The notes beneath the pieces are model-generated. The model had not been told where the DNA came from, ran no database searches, and worked only from the letters and a program-made list of their open reading frames with translations. A stretch of DNA of 64,000 nt from Cristatella mucedo (Eukaryota > Bryozoa > Phylactolaemata > Cristatellidae): contig WPIO01000006.1 of NCBI GenBank assembly GCA_009760855.2, forward strand, positions 12,660,001-12,724,000, given 5' to 3'. Made by a program: the position numbers and the translations under genes. Positions 1 to 60,267 of the stretch are shown piece by piece. Each line of letters opens with the position of its first letter. The first letter of the stretch is position 1.

Positions 1-412
1 TGAGACAGCCTCTTCCGGTCGAGACTGTTGGGTCACCACTTCAGAGCATCCTTGCCATCGGTCAGTCGCACTCTCTCATCTCACTAGTTGCTGTCGCCCG
101 CGAGGTCAAAAGCATCCGCCAGTTGCCGGCGTGGTTCGGCGTCCTTCATGCAGCGCTCGCGAAAATGCCTGCCTGCTACCGCAAGCTGGCTGCATGTCTC
201 AGCTCGAGGGCTGTGCACTGTAGCTGCTGCCGCCTCTGCCAGTCCCCTAGTTGTCGGCTTATCTTCAGCTTGCACAGCTGCCGATCGCGCGGTCAGGCTG
301 CTGTTGCTCGTCATAATAACTGCTGCACCTGAAGTGCAATTGTAGCTTCATTGCTGATTCCTCTGGGCCCCGTGCCAAGGGGTACCTTGCCCAGAAACTG
401 GTCAAGGGCATC
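1..412. other. intronic/upstream sequence, no feature recognised
   Basis: No exon, repeat or RNA gene could be supported. The upstream Gs-alpha exon, which should end just before the helical-domain segment coded at 2195, was looked for here and not found, so this is probably intron of that gene. Confidence 0.4.
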
Positions 413-1204
413 TGCACGAAACCTGGGTGTCCTGTTTATATTGACCTTTCACTAGACGACCGTATCAGCTCCACAGTCAAGTCTGCCTACTGTCAGCTAT
501 GTAACTCCAAAAATACGAGCCTGCTTAGACAGGGATACCTAATCCAAATTGATCCATACGTGTGGCATCCTGCCTCGACTTAAGTAAGTCACTGCTTGCA
601 GGTCTTTCGGCCTGTGCGATAAGGCGCTTACAATTGGTGCCCAACTCGGCAGCTAGGCTTGTCTGCCATGAACATTGCAATTGCCATGTCACATCACTTC
701 TCACTGACCTGTACACGCTCCCCATCAAGCAGCAAGGATTTGTCACTCACTTTCAGGTCCCTTCATTCTCTTGCTCTGGCCTAGCTATCCTATCCTTATT
801 ACTCCTCTCACAGGCTAGGAATCGTGTCTCCTTCTCTTCTGACTCAAGTCTTGAGTACTTTAGCTATTTTGATTCTAACTAACCTCAAATCCTATGGAGG
901 CAATGCCTTTAGTTGGTATGCTCCCAAAGCCTGAAACTCATTCTCGGCTGACTCTTGTCACAAAATCCTCTGCCTTTACATTTAATCAGGTGAAAGATCA
1001 CATGTTCGTCAAAGCATTTTCTGGATCCCCGTGAATTGTCCTGTGTGCCTTTGCATGCTGGCATAGTACATGCTATCACTTGCCAATTGACATGCTTCCT
1101 CTATGTCAATGTTTGCTTTACAGTATATGTAGTGACTAAAAAATTTAGTTACCTTAGGGTGCTATGCAAATATCTAATGATATTATTGTCATTATTAATA
1201 AGGG
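413..1204 (+). mobile_element. L2/CR1-like LINE fragment, 3' part, degraded
   Basis: Translates in broken frames into the C-terminal reverse-transcriptase/connection region of the L2 copies at 8062 and 18863 (resemblance to NLGVLFQSD, DDHISSTVKSAY and QNSAARLVC). It continues through the shared 3' untranslated region to a tail with TTATTGTCATTATTAATAA. Frameshifts and stops are frequent, so this is an old copy lying in the Gs-alpha gene. Confidence 0.8.
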
Positions 1205-2194
1205 GCTCGAACCTTTACCTTGATTGCACCAGTGCAGCCCCCCCTCCCCGCATGACCATGCCTGTACAATACAAACTGTGGATGTAGCGCCAATCAATTG
1301 TAACTGTGAATGTAGCACCCATAGATGTGATAGAACTATCTGTGGTTATCTTAAGCAGCTCTTAATACCTGCTAGTAGTCATATCGAAAGTAGTTTTCTC
1401 TTTTTTCCTTTTTGTCTCTTTCACGGTCGTGTTTTGGCTGCGCCGATGGTTATGAGGAAGGACATGTGTTAGCATATCTGTTCCTTGGGGTCACTGGATC
1501 AATGTCTACCCTTGTGTTGACCCCTTCCCAGCATTCAGCCTGTCCATCAGTCCGTGCCTGCCGAAGGCAATGCATTAGTCATGCAGATAGATAGGCTAGT
1601 TCTCCTGCTTAATTGTGATCGTGGACCAAACTGTCCTTGGCCATAGATTCATCTACTTGTTTCTCTGACGTCATCGGATTAGTAATAATAATCAGCATGC
1701 CTTGCTTTTTTCGATGTGTGGTGCCAAATTTGTGGTTTGCTGCCTGCAATGCATGTTCACCAGTGCATATCTGCCATGATGCAGATGAAATTGTACAAGC
1801 TCTTAGCCTACAGTCGTACAAATAGTAGGTGGCTGTTATTTTTCTCCGAATGATCTGGCAATATTGCCATTTTTTTCATTCCTGTCAAAAGTAGGACTGT
1901 CCTATATTCTTTTGCATCAAACATTGCCTCTAGCCGTTGCTTCTTGGCTGCAAGCATGATCGCTCTTTGGTTTTCACGTTAAGCTCGATTGAGTGATGGT
2001 GCACTCGAGCTATCCGCATTGGTCGTATCTCTTGCAGCTGTTGGTCGGTCAGTGCACGCACGCACACACTCACACTGGGGTCGTCGCTCCCTCCTCCCCC
2101 ACCCGTGATCATTAAGTTTGTCCATGTGATCGCTGCGTTTGCCTCCCTTCTGCCGCTTTGTGCCAGAGTTCTGGAATTCTGCTTTACTCTGTAG
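1205..2194. other. Gs-alpha intron, no feature recognised
   Basis: No coding signal or repeat family was recognised. The segment ends in a pyrimidine-rich acceptor (TTTACTCTGTAG) directly before the exon at 2195. Confidence 0.6.
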
Positions 2195-35992
<33,798 letters not shown>

Positions 35993-36787
35993 GTTATTTG
36001 TTATAGAGCCACACTCGTTTTGTTATATACTCATGTTATCCTATAAAGAGAGAGAAAGAGACTTCCTATAATTTATTGCAATAGACAGCTTGCCAGCCTT
36101 TAAACCGTACTGCAGATACTGTATCTTACGTGTTATTGCATATCAGGGAACATTTCTTAGTCATTGGCCAAATTTGTTATATTTTGTGTTTGCTGCGGTT
36201 CTGAGATGCAAGACGGTCGGTTACTTCCTTTCGAGCCTATGCGAGGGAGAAAGCTGACTCGACGTGACCCGCCAGGCCCAGGCTGGCCTACTTAAAAGTG
36301 TGTGGTGGAGCCATCTTGCTTACGCAGTGTACATAGCAAGTGTTCACATGTGTGTGCGTACACGATCGCTTTGCCTATATGTATGCACTTTATGGGCATT
36401 TTCATGTACATATAACTAAAGGGTTATCGCAAGGCTTGCCGTGTTGGGTGACTGCACGTGCAGCCGTCTGATGCTGCCGAGTCGTTTCCTGTGCATTATC
36501 TCCTTTTTTTAGGGCACTCTAACCATGACGTGTTAATCGCGGTGTCTTGGTTGTGACATACTTTGTGCACTGCCGTTGATGTTGCAGCCTTTTGGCATAT
36601 AGATTTACTAATAATAAGCCGTACTTGGTGCATCCAGCTTATTATGGCTGACAGCTCCCTGGCTGCTTATACTGCCCATGCATGCTGTGCCTTCGTTCTG
36701 GGACCGTTGATTGAGTCTAGTCGTTGCCGCTTGAACGGCAAGCCGGGTGGTCTCAGTGCCACATTGACGACTTGCAATACAATAGAA
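35993..36787. other. Gs-alpha 3' UTR and flank
   Basis: Follows the stop codon. No clear AATAAA was found close by, so the poly(A) site is not placed. A GA-rich run occurs near 36045. No other feature. Confidence 0.5.
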
Positions 36788-37793
36788 CAGAGGTCGGCAA
36801 AATGTTTCGGACTACTAGGCCATTTCAGGAGGTCAAGAAGGCACACTAGCCTTGAACTATGACTATGACAACTAGGCCTGAAGAAACTACGCCCACTCCA
36901 CAGGGGCCGGGATTGGGCCTAGCGGCTACGGCGGTGTTATTGTTCGGAATTAGGAATTAAGTAATATGACCATAAGGTAAAATTGCTTTGCGCGTCACAG
37001 CACGCACACACACGTAACGCGCAACACACTCCTTGACTAAGGTGAACGGTGAGACCGAGACCAGAGAGAGAACTTTTTTACAAAACATTTGTCATCCCTC
37101 CCCAGTCAGTCACTTCTGTTTCATACCGCACCCGAGATCAATGGTAAAGAAAATAACCCACGAGCCACAGCTTGCGGTGCTGCAACGAGCAGTGCAGTAC
37201 TGCCTTGCCTTACTTCGTCCCGTGATGGAGCCTGTAGTATATTGAAGTACTTACCGTTGTAACGGTTCCTGCCGTAGTCGGTCTCAACCCCGAAGGCTCG
37301 CTCGAGTCGGGAACCACCAGGCCCGAGCTTGACGTCACGCCCTGGCAGTCGGAAAGTCTTCGGCTGCCCTTCCCTTATGAGCCTTAGTAACCACACGCTG
37401 TTCCTCTCTCCACCTTACTTGCCTCGCTGGCACATCCATTTGCACTCGTTAACACTTTCTGGCTCAAATCGGCTAAGGGCGACCGCCGCTAGCCGTACGC
37501 GAAGCAAGGTCGCAGTTCTTAAATCATACGCGAAACTCGAGAAGCAAAATCAAGCACAATAGTAGCTCTCGACTCAAAGCAAACAAAGCGGACGAGACAC
37601 GGCTCGTGCCTCGAAAGCTCGTGAGTTGGGATACTCGCCAGTCAAAGTACCTCTACAGTGAAGGGGAAGAAAACCACGACCACTCAATCAGGCTATGGAT
37701 CCTTCAATAAACAACTAGGGGGCCGCCAGGCCGGACTGGAACACCACTAGCTAGGCCGGACCTGGCCTAAAGGCCGGAATTTGCCGACCTCTG
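36788..37793. mobile_element. hAT-type non-autonomous DNA transposon
   Basis: Begins CAGAGGTCGGCAAAAT and ends ATTTGCCGACCTCTG, an inverted terminal repeat of the CAGRGGTCGGC kind common in hAT elements. Flanking octamers CAATAGAA (36780-36787) and CAATAGAG (37794-37801) match in 7 of 8 bases, as expected for hAT 8-bp target duplications. Subterminal GGCC/CCGG-rich short repeats occur at both ends. The 1006-bp interior has no transposase-like ORF. Confidence 0.88.
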
Positions 37794-38292
37794 CAATAGA
37801 GGTTAGAGGGTATTCTTATTGCACTCACACTATCATCCGATGATTTACAGATAACATACGAAAGTTGGCATAGATGTGTCTTGGAGCTGCCGTGCCGAAG
37901 GCAACATTTACAAGGATTCGTCCTTTATTTGCTGAAACCACTGGCATTGTCTTGCACGAAGATGCCATGGGGTCGTTCTAAGTCAAGACTCTGACCATAC
38001 TTATTGCCATTATGTGAGAAATCAATACTTTTACTAGTTCAAATTGGAATGGGCACGATTCAAAGAATACTTAAGTGTATCTGCTCTCATAAAAGCTTGT
38101 TGGGTGACTGCTATAAGTAGTCCCTTGCTATGCGTCCCGGCTCCTCACTAGAATGTTCTGTTCTCTGTTCCCAAAGCTGCCTGTGGCTGTGCAAGCAGTC
38201 GTCGCCTGAATTCTAGGTTCTAGAGTGTGAATAGCCATGTGGATACGTTGATACGCCTTCGTTGAGCCCTTAAAAGGCAATGAAAGCACTTA

Positions 38293-38380
38293 GGCAAATG
38301 TAAAGCGCCTAGAGAGACATGGAGTTCTCTGAGGGTACTTTATCAAGTGTGTTACTACCATTATTATTATTATTATTGAT
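38293..38380 (+). mobile_element. solo L2 hairpin-module tail
   Basis: GCAAATGTAAAGCGCCTAGA through GAGGGTACTTTATCAAG to (ATT)n, with no L2 coding or upstream untranslated sequence before it. Confidence 0.85.
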
Positions 38381-39529
38381 GCACAGCAACTCGAGATGGA
38401 CGACCGAAAAAACTATTCGTCTTCGCTGACCGAGTCCCAATGTGCAAATACACCCACAAATATACACTGGCCGCTTCGTTTGGTGTTGCATGTATGGCAC
38501 GTTCCCCTTTTCGTTTGTAGCTATTGGGGCTAATGACTTTGGATCTTACACCTTCCAGTTACTGCTAGCTAATGAATGCTACTTCCTTAACTTTGCTTAA
38601 TAGATTATACAGGCCTAGTTGTGCATGGCATATTATTTTTCCATGAGCTTATTCTTTGCGATTTTATTTCGGCAGCAGTTGTCTTGAACATGGTGCTTTA
38701 AGTCCACGATAGTAAATCGGCTGGCCTACATCTAATGGTAATGCTTTAATAGGTATTTAATTAATTCGACTTTAATCGGGTTGTCAGGAGGATAAGACGG
38801 CTATTTTGCAGATTAAGAAAGCTGAGGTCAGGCTCAAATCCAGCTGAGTAAAGTTGTAGCTAGTTAGTGATACTATGGCTCCAAACCACAAGTCGGCACA
38901 CCTGAACACAGACTAACAACTGCAAAAGCTATGTTGTGTACAGGACTTCGTAATCATCGCCAGATCCCACGACAGTTTGCTCCGATAAGGATGTCTAGAT
39001 TCTTGCCATAATCAGCTCGTAAGCACAGGCAAAGCCAGACAAGAGAGGAAGGACCGAACTGGGGCTTGGTGTTGGAGCTAATCTGGCTTGGCCGAATCTA
39101 GAGGTTTAAGAGAGAGTGGCCGATGCAACGTAGGCTACCCAATCTTCACTCCCATATCAAAACACCCTAGCACAACGTAAAGCACCGTGTGGCACCACAG
39201 TCAACGTTCAGAGAGAGTGCTTCGAAAATGCAAGTAGGGATGCAGCCATATACATAGGATAAGTGCACCGGTATCAGGAAGGCTTTATTAAATTACCAGC
39301 TTTATTAACTTATGCTGCAACAGCTACTGCCATCATGGACGAAATTAAACTCAACAGCACCGATTAACAAGACTTCAAGGAACAGGTGGTACCAAAAGTA
39401 ATGCCTGCACATGGCCGACTAGAGATATATATCAAACCTAACTAATACTGAGCCCTGGTCGGATGAACTGAAATATCACAGTCTTGTTTCAGTGCTTATT
39501 GCCTTCCTTGCAGAGGGATTGTAGCAGAT
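38381..39529. other. intergenic, no feature recognised
   Basis: AT-rich sequence without an identified gene or repeat. Confidence 0.5.
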
Positions 39530-40480
39530 CCTAAAACAAAGGTCGACATATTCATGCAGCTGAAACAAGAGGCTCGTGCAGATATTAAACTAGCTACGAC
39601 TACTAAGAAAAACTTGGGAGAGTCTATATAAAATCAAGACTGACTGTCCATCGACAGGCATGCGATGACTATCGTAGGTCATACCAATCCATCCTAGCTA
39701 GGACCAAGCCTACTTCTATGAAAACATACATAGTGGAATCGCAGGTGAACAAAAGCAATTCGGATGCGACGATACTAATGGCACGCATCATTATCTCAGT
39801 TAAATGATACAACCAACTTACTAGTCATGGGCAAAGCTAGCGTGATATCGGGAGTATGCCTAGCTTCAGCTCTATTGCAATTTTCTTAAAGTTCGGACCC
39901 GCACAAGACAGAGATCAGAAAGGGATTTTCATCCAAGTTGGTCCCTGCATTTGAGAATCCCATCTAGACTTCTATAACTCACTAATTGAAAGTCTAGTTG
40001 ACTATACAATGCGGTGCTTACAGTTGGTGCACAAATCTTCAGCTAGGCTTGCCTGTCGTGAACATTGCAGTTTCCACATTACACCACTTAGCGATGACCT
40101 GCACTGGCTCCCAATAAAGCAATGTGTCCACTTCACGGTTTTGTCATAGGTCCCTTTATTTTCTGGCTCCAACCTACCTAACAGAACTATTAACCAACCA
40201 GTCTCGGCATCGTACCACCCACTTTTCTGACTAAAATCATTAAGCTAACCTGAAATCCTTTGGAGGCTGTGCCTTTACTTCACATGCTCTCAAAGACATC
40301 AACTAACTCCGCACAGACGTCACGACATCCCCTGAATTGACGATATATAAAAAGAAGCTAAAAATGTCCCATGTGCCCAACATTTTCTGGGTCTGTGAGG
40401 ACTATGCTCGCATGAGTGCAGACACTGTGCATGTTGTCACTAAGCAAGTGATATCCTTACTAATTAAAGTGAGAAAGTTC
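39530..40480 (+). mobile_element. degraded L2 LINE with internal deletion
   Basis: 39530-39750 resembles the linker before RT (CTGTCCATCGACAGGCATGC, ACCAATCCATCCTAGC). After a jump it continues with the C-terminal region (TTGGTGCACAAATCTTCAGC, CACTGGCTCCCA) and 3' untranslated region to about 40480. Most of RT is missing. Confidence 0.75.
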
Positions 40481-40955
40481 GTGTAACCTTCAGTCACTGG
40501 GCAAGATGGTGACAATCTCGAACGGCCGTAGGGTGCAAATAAAGCCTTCAACTCGGCTACATTACTAATTATTTGCATAATTACTATATATGTTTTAATA
40601 AAAATAATTACAAAAAAATAGTTGAAAATAATGTTGCAAAGGGCTCTAGCTTAGCTACCTCTGGCAATGGAACTAGCTGGGCGATGGAAGGAAGTAGGAT
40701 TGTACCAGACTGTATCGGACCGGCCACCGGTGCGCCACGAGCGAACGGATGCCAGGCTCAGAAGCACAACAAAGGTCAGAGTCAGCAGTAAAAGGGGAAC
40801 GCGCCCGAGCAGGCCTCAACCAGCAGCAGCAGCACCAACGATGACGGCTGACTTCCGAGTGCTGACTCGAACTTCAACAGACGACAGCAAGCTGCTCGCG
40901 CAGTGCCCCCCCCCCACTTAGTGCAGTGCCCCCTACGCACTGCTGCATCACTCAC

Positions 40956-55185
<14,230 letters not shown>

Positions 55186-55797
55186 TCCTCGGTAAAGCGT
55201 CGCCTGTGACTGATTATCGAGCATACGACAGCAGATGAATGTGGGATGAGTGTAGGGGAAGGAAGGGTGCGCTGCATGCCGAAAGACCGTTACCCGGTTC
55301 GAGTAAGTAAAGGCAACTGACTGATAACGAATGCACAAACGACTACAGCCTGTCGTCCAAAAAAAAGCATAGTGGATCATTCTTACCGCACGTGACAGAA
55401 CATGTCTTCGGCTTGGTGTACCATGAGTCGCAAACTGAAATGCATGAGCTCAAGCACGGCAAGCCCCCCAGCCGGTACCCAATGTTTCATTACAGAAAAG
55501 TGGCATGCCGATTGATGTGAGCACCTCAAGAAACAGTGGGATCCCTAAGAGAATGGGGCAGGAAAAAGGGTCTTCTGATATCCATGCCGCAGCCAGCAAT
55601 TAATTTGCCGCAGGAATTACAATCCTTCCTTTCGTGAGACCGGTTTGTCGAAACATCGGCTTATTCAGATTACCCTCGTTTTTCAACGGCATAGTACTAC
55701 TCGGCCTTTCTCTTTATCTTTCGGTTGCTGCAAGTCTTGCTCGTCTCGTGTGTCAGCCAGTGCCGAGTACAGTAAGCATAATTAGTCGTGCCCTGTG

Positions 55798-55870
55798 ATA
55801 ATAATAATAATAATAATTCACTTGATAAAGCGCCCTCAGAGAACTTAATCTCTCTCTAGGCGCTTTACAC
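55798..55870 (-). mobile_element. solo L2 hairpin-module tail
   Basis: (AAT)n, then CACTTGATAAAGCGCCCTCA...CTCTAGGCGCTTTACA, reverse orientation, with no other L2 sequence attached. Confidence 0.85.
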
Positions 55871-57465
55871 TGTGATCCTTCGGTCGGTCGGTCGGATGTA
55901 TGCACTAGTACGATGCTGGGGATTTGTTGTAGTATCTCATCACCGGGCATCCCATAGCAGCGATCTGCACTGATAGGCTGATGTGCACGACTCCAGAAAC
56001 ATTCAAGTACGTAAGCACACATGCACTGTATCAGTCATCGTATCCTCTACGTCCTGTCCTACATGCAGTTCGTATTCAACTTGTTCTTAACATTTGCATT
56101 CGGCAAAGGCACTGGCCAGACTGGAAGACACTCACTCACTAGCAGTTGACTTCAGAGGCTGCCGGAGGCTCGCCGCTCTTTAATCGGTATTAATCGTTAC
56201 GGGTGGCGAGATCCGGTAATTAGACCGGAGATAAGACACTGCAGTGGTGGAACGGGATGGCCATATCTAAAAATAGCTAGGGTCATAAAACCGTTCCCTG
56301 ATTTACCGCACTCTCCCCGCCCACCCCACTGCTATTGGATGGCGGTCGGCGTACCGGAAAATGTACCGGAAAACGTACCGTACCGGACGGCAAACCGCCT
56401 GGGGAGTACATGACTGCCGGAATACTGAGCCCCTAAGCTCTGGCTTCTCGAAAAAACACTCATAAAAAGACCCTAGCTGCTATTATACGGAGTCATCTCG
56501 TTCAACCATACAAATTACTGGTTACTAGAGAGTCAAGCAACTGGTTATATTGAGGCAGAATGTAAAAGCATGGCGGAGGAACTGCATGAATGGCACCATT
56601 CAATAGTTAACACTAACTAGCCCATTGAATAAAAAAACGTAAAAAGATTAATCAGAATGTCTTATCACCAAATGCATAGACACGGAGATAGACCGTTGGC
56701 TTCCACTAGGGCTTCGTGGACGCGGTCACAGGACGCCATAGGTCGACCGGGCTAGCAAGCGATAGGCCTCTCACTTGGCCTAGTAAGCAATAATACTCAA
56801 AAGAGATCACAAAAACGGAAGCAGTATTGCATCAAAGCCAAACTGATCGATCCATATACGGAATTTCGCTATGCTAGGTGATCAATATAGATTACTACAC
56901 TTCGCCGAGATCCTGCTTAACATGTCACGACAACCACGTGCCGGCCTACTTCCAAGTGCAATACTTCTATTGAGTCTCACGATTGGAGCTAACTGCCGAT
57001 ATGCTTTAACTCGCCTGGTTCTGAAAGCTATTATTCGGCTTCGAACACCTTAAACTCGCCACTTTTTTATATACATTTACACCGAGACGTGACAACACAA
57101 CCCGATCTAGATTTCGTGATCTGAGTAAATACGTCGTTGGAAATCAAACGCGAGTATACAGGTGGACGCGAAGCAAGGTTGCGCGATGTACCTACACAAG
57201 CGAAGGACGGCTGTACCAGTTAAACACGTCGGCACGGCGGCACGGGTCGAAACGTAAACAACCCGCGCGAGACCGGGTACCGTATGAATGCGCCGTTCGC
57301 GCTACACGCGGTGGCATGAGCATGCATCGTTCGTGATTACTTAATTTGTACTACAATCTAAGAAGGTGATTAATCTTATATTTATATATATTATTTCCAA
57401 AAAATGTCAACTTTTCGGATCATACTTTTTAAGGCTGGTAGGCTCTGCAGCGCACATTTGTCAAA
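55871..57465. promoter_or_regulatory. region between head-to-head genes, presumed promoter area
   Basis: Separates the first exon of the reverse-strand gene (55185) from the PIGT start (57466). It includes short repeated CCGG-containing words near 56340-56400 (ACCGGAAAATGT, ACCGGAAAACGT) and a CG-containing segment at 57100-57330. No TATA box or defined element could be fixed, so the promoter call rests on position only. Confidence 0.35.
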
Positions 57466-57637
57466 ATGGCAACTCTCTATGTCCGGTTACTTGCCTTCGC
57501 ACTGTCTGTAGTTGCTATTTCAAGCGAGGACACTTACTCAGAGAGTCTTATCCTTACACCCCTGGAGAAAGGCCTCGTATACTCTTACTTTAAGCACACG
57601 ACTGTATGGCCATTGAATTTAAACGACAGAGAAGCGT
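57466..57637 (+). CDS. PIGT: PIG-T exon 1, signal peptide and N-terminus
   Basis: ATG in TCAAAATGGC opens 57 codons plus one base. Hydrophobic signal [20 protein letters not shown], then [10 protein letters not shown], equivalent to the family's LVITPLPSG; donor GTAAGT. Confidence 0.92.
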
Positions 57638-60178
57638 GTAAGTGACGTTACTTGTCAGCTCTTATTTCGCAACTCTGAGAAAGCTGTCGTCTCGAAGTGG
57701 ATTTAGTTTGACTCGTCACAGCATCAACGTTAGTAAAGGGATAGCTTATTCAACAGCATTATTTCTATGCAGAAGAGGGAGCATAGTGGTTATTACCTGC
57801 TTAGAGAAGACAAAATAAGGATTGCCTGCAATACGACTTGGACCCACGATCTAGGTTGTGCATGTAAATGCATCGTGCAAATGGTTCGCCTAGATTTTCC
57901 GTCAATTTTTCAAAGTAGTAGTGCCCTTTGCGTGTGGCCCCAGTGCTTCGTAGTTCATGGCGTTCTTGTCATCATAGCTAGATTTTACTCAAAGTTCACC
58001 TCACCTGGCTAATATATATGAGCTGGTTCTACTTCAAAATGTGGACGTACCCTGTGACCTGAGACAGATCTAGATTTTACTATATGGCTTCGATTTGCTT
58101 CATCGAATCGTGTGAAGACTCGCGATTTAGGGCTCGATAGGGCGCATGTAACTTGCTGGGAACCAAAGCTTCCCTGCCAGTCGTCCCGGACTTACCTAAC
58201 TGGCTGTCCTTTTTGTTTGGAAGTGAACTGCTGTTGACCTCTGTGAAAATGTGCTCATGGTATCAGTTTTATTCTGATGAAATGAATGCTTGATAGAATT
58301 ACGAGGCCACCGACCTCAAACTGTGACCGTTTGTGTGTCCGTCTGTAGAACTTGGACGTGTGGACTTTTTGCAGTAAATATTTGCTGGATCCCAGTTGTA
58401 TGGCTGTTTTAGCCCCTCACATTTTCGGTTGGGCTGTTCAAGCCAGTTAACTCTGTTGACAGATCATCACTACCGGCTTTTTCCCAGAAAGCTTGGAGAA
58501 GTCCTTCACGAGTATTCGGTGCAAGAGTTACATCTGACACTGACGCAGGGTTTGTGGAAATATCGGCTGTGGGGCTTTCCCCACGAGGACGCTGCACCCG
58601 GTGCAGAGCTCTGGGTCTGGTTTAGGGAGGACACAGATAAGTAAGGGCTTTTTGCTAGCAGCATGAGCATGCCAAGTCGAAACAAGCTGCTTGGAGCACC
58701 GTTGAAGGATCCGACTTGCCTCTTCTCTGTAGTGTTGCAGCCAAATGGCGAGGCCTCGTCAATGCCTTATCGGGAATGCTCTGCGCTTCGTTGAACTTCA
58801 TCGACGAGAGAGTGTCGGTGCAGCCGAGGTATTCGTTCCGTCCCGAGGGTCTGGCTGCCGACAGCCAAGTGAAAAACGGTAGCTTTGTCCGCTATGCGGC
58901 CCTGCCGAGTGAGCGCATGTGTACAGAGAACCTTACACCTTGGAAAAAGCTGCTGCCCTGTGGCACCAAGGTAGGTCGCTTCTTTATTTGGCGCCAACAG
59001 TCGAAGCCCTGGCGATGCCTTTTCGAGGTTTCGTTGGTCTGCGGAGCAACGAGCTTCTACCGTAGGGCCGCGCACCTTCCCTAGTTGTGTGCATGCTGCC
59101 GCCAACACCATACTTGCATTCTGACTCTGTGCGCTTCCCCTAACCATGTTACTATTGTTGTTTATTGAGCATGCTACCGCTAAGCATTCGATCCTGCTTC
59201 CTTTGCAGCAAATGTAAAGTACCTAGAAAGAGATTAGAGTTCTCTGAGGGTGCTATATATCAAATGTATTATTATTATTGTTTCCAGACTCCCCTTTTGG
59301 TTTCTTTTGCTCAATCTCCCGTCGGAATCGCCTGCTTTGCCGCTCGCGTCTTCACCCGTCTCTCTTGCCATTTCGATCGCCTGCTGCCAAGCCGTTTCCT
59401 CAGCTGCTTCATCTTGCCTACTGCACGCATGCTTTTTTTTCTCAGGCAGGACTGGCCTCGCTCATGAGAGCTCAGAGTCTATCGGACAGCCATTATCACT
59501 CCGTGGGCATACACGTTCGTCCGATATGCGAGGTGAGTGCCCTGTCGCTAAGCGCAAGCAAGCTGCCTGCACCTGTCGTCTGCAGGCGGAGAGAACTCGT
59601 GGGCTGTGAGGAAACGGAGAGCGTAGGCACGGCCGAGTCGAAATCCGGTTGCGTGCCTCGGCACTCGAGCGGCCAGCCGGCCGTGCATGCAGTCACGGGG
59701 CGATCTCTGCCTTTTGCCAGGATTGAGGGAGGTAATGTAAAGCTTTATCTGGGTCAAGTTGAATTTTCGCCTCTGCAATGCTTGTGGCCGGTGACCAGAA
59801 ATATGCGACAAAAATAGCTGCTCGTCAAGCCTTTCGTTTCTGACCGGTAGAAGAGCGCGCTCTGTGCTCCGTCAAAGAGCTGTTTATGTTGCTGGGCAAA
59901 TTTGCAATTCGAGCAGCCAACTGGGCGCATTAATTCCTTGGATAATGCACTGGTCGAGCTGCCGCCACCGCCGCTTTCGTTCTTCAGCTGTGCTCTTAGC
60001 TCTTAGTGGAGTGAGGGCACCGCACCGTCCTCCTCTGCCAATGCAGCGCACGTCTGCTGCCTGCTTCGCTGCTTCACGCCTCCCGCTGCCCGGCAGCGAG
60101 CGGCAGCTCTGCAAGGGCGGGCTAGTTCTCGTGGAGACCGCTTCTGTCGGTACTGCCCGTTCGGCTAGCTCGTTGGCG

Positions 60179-60267
<89 letters not shown>

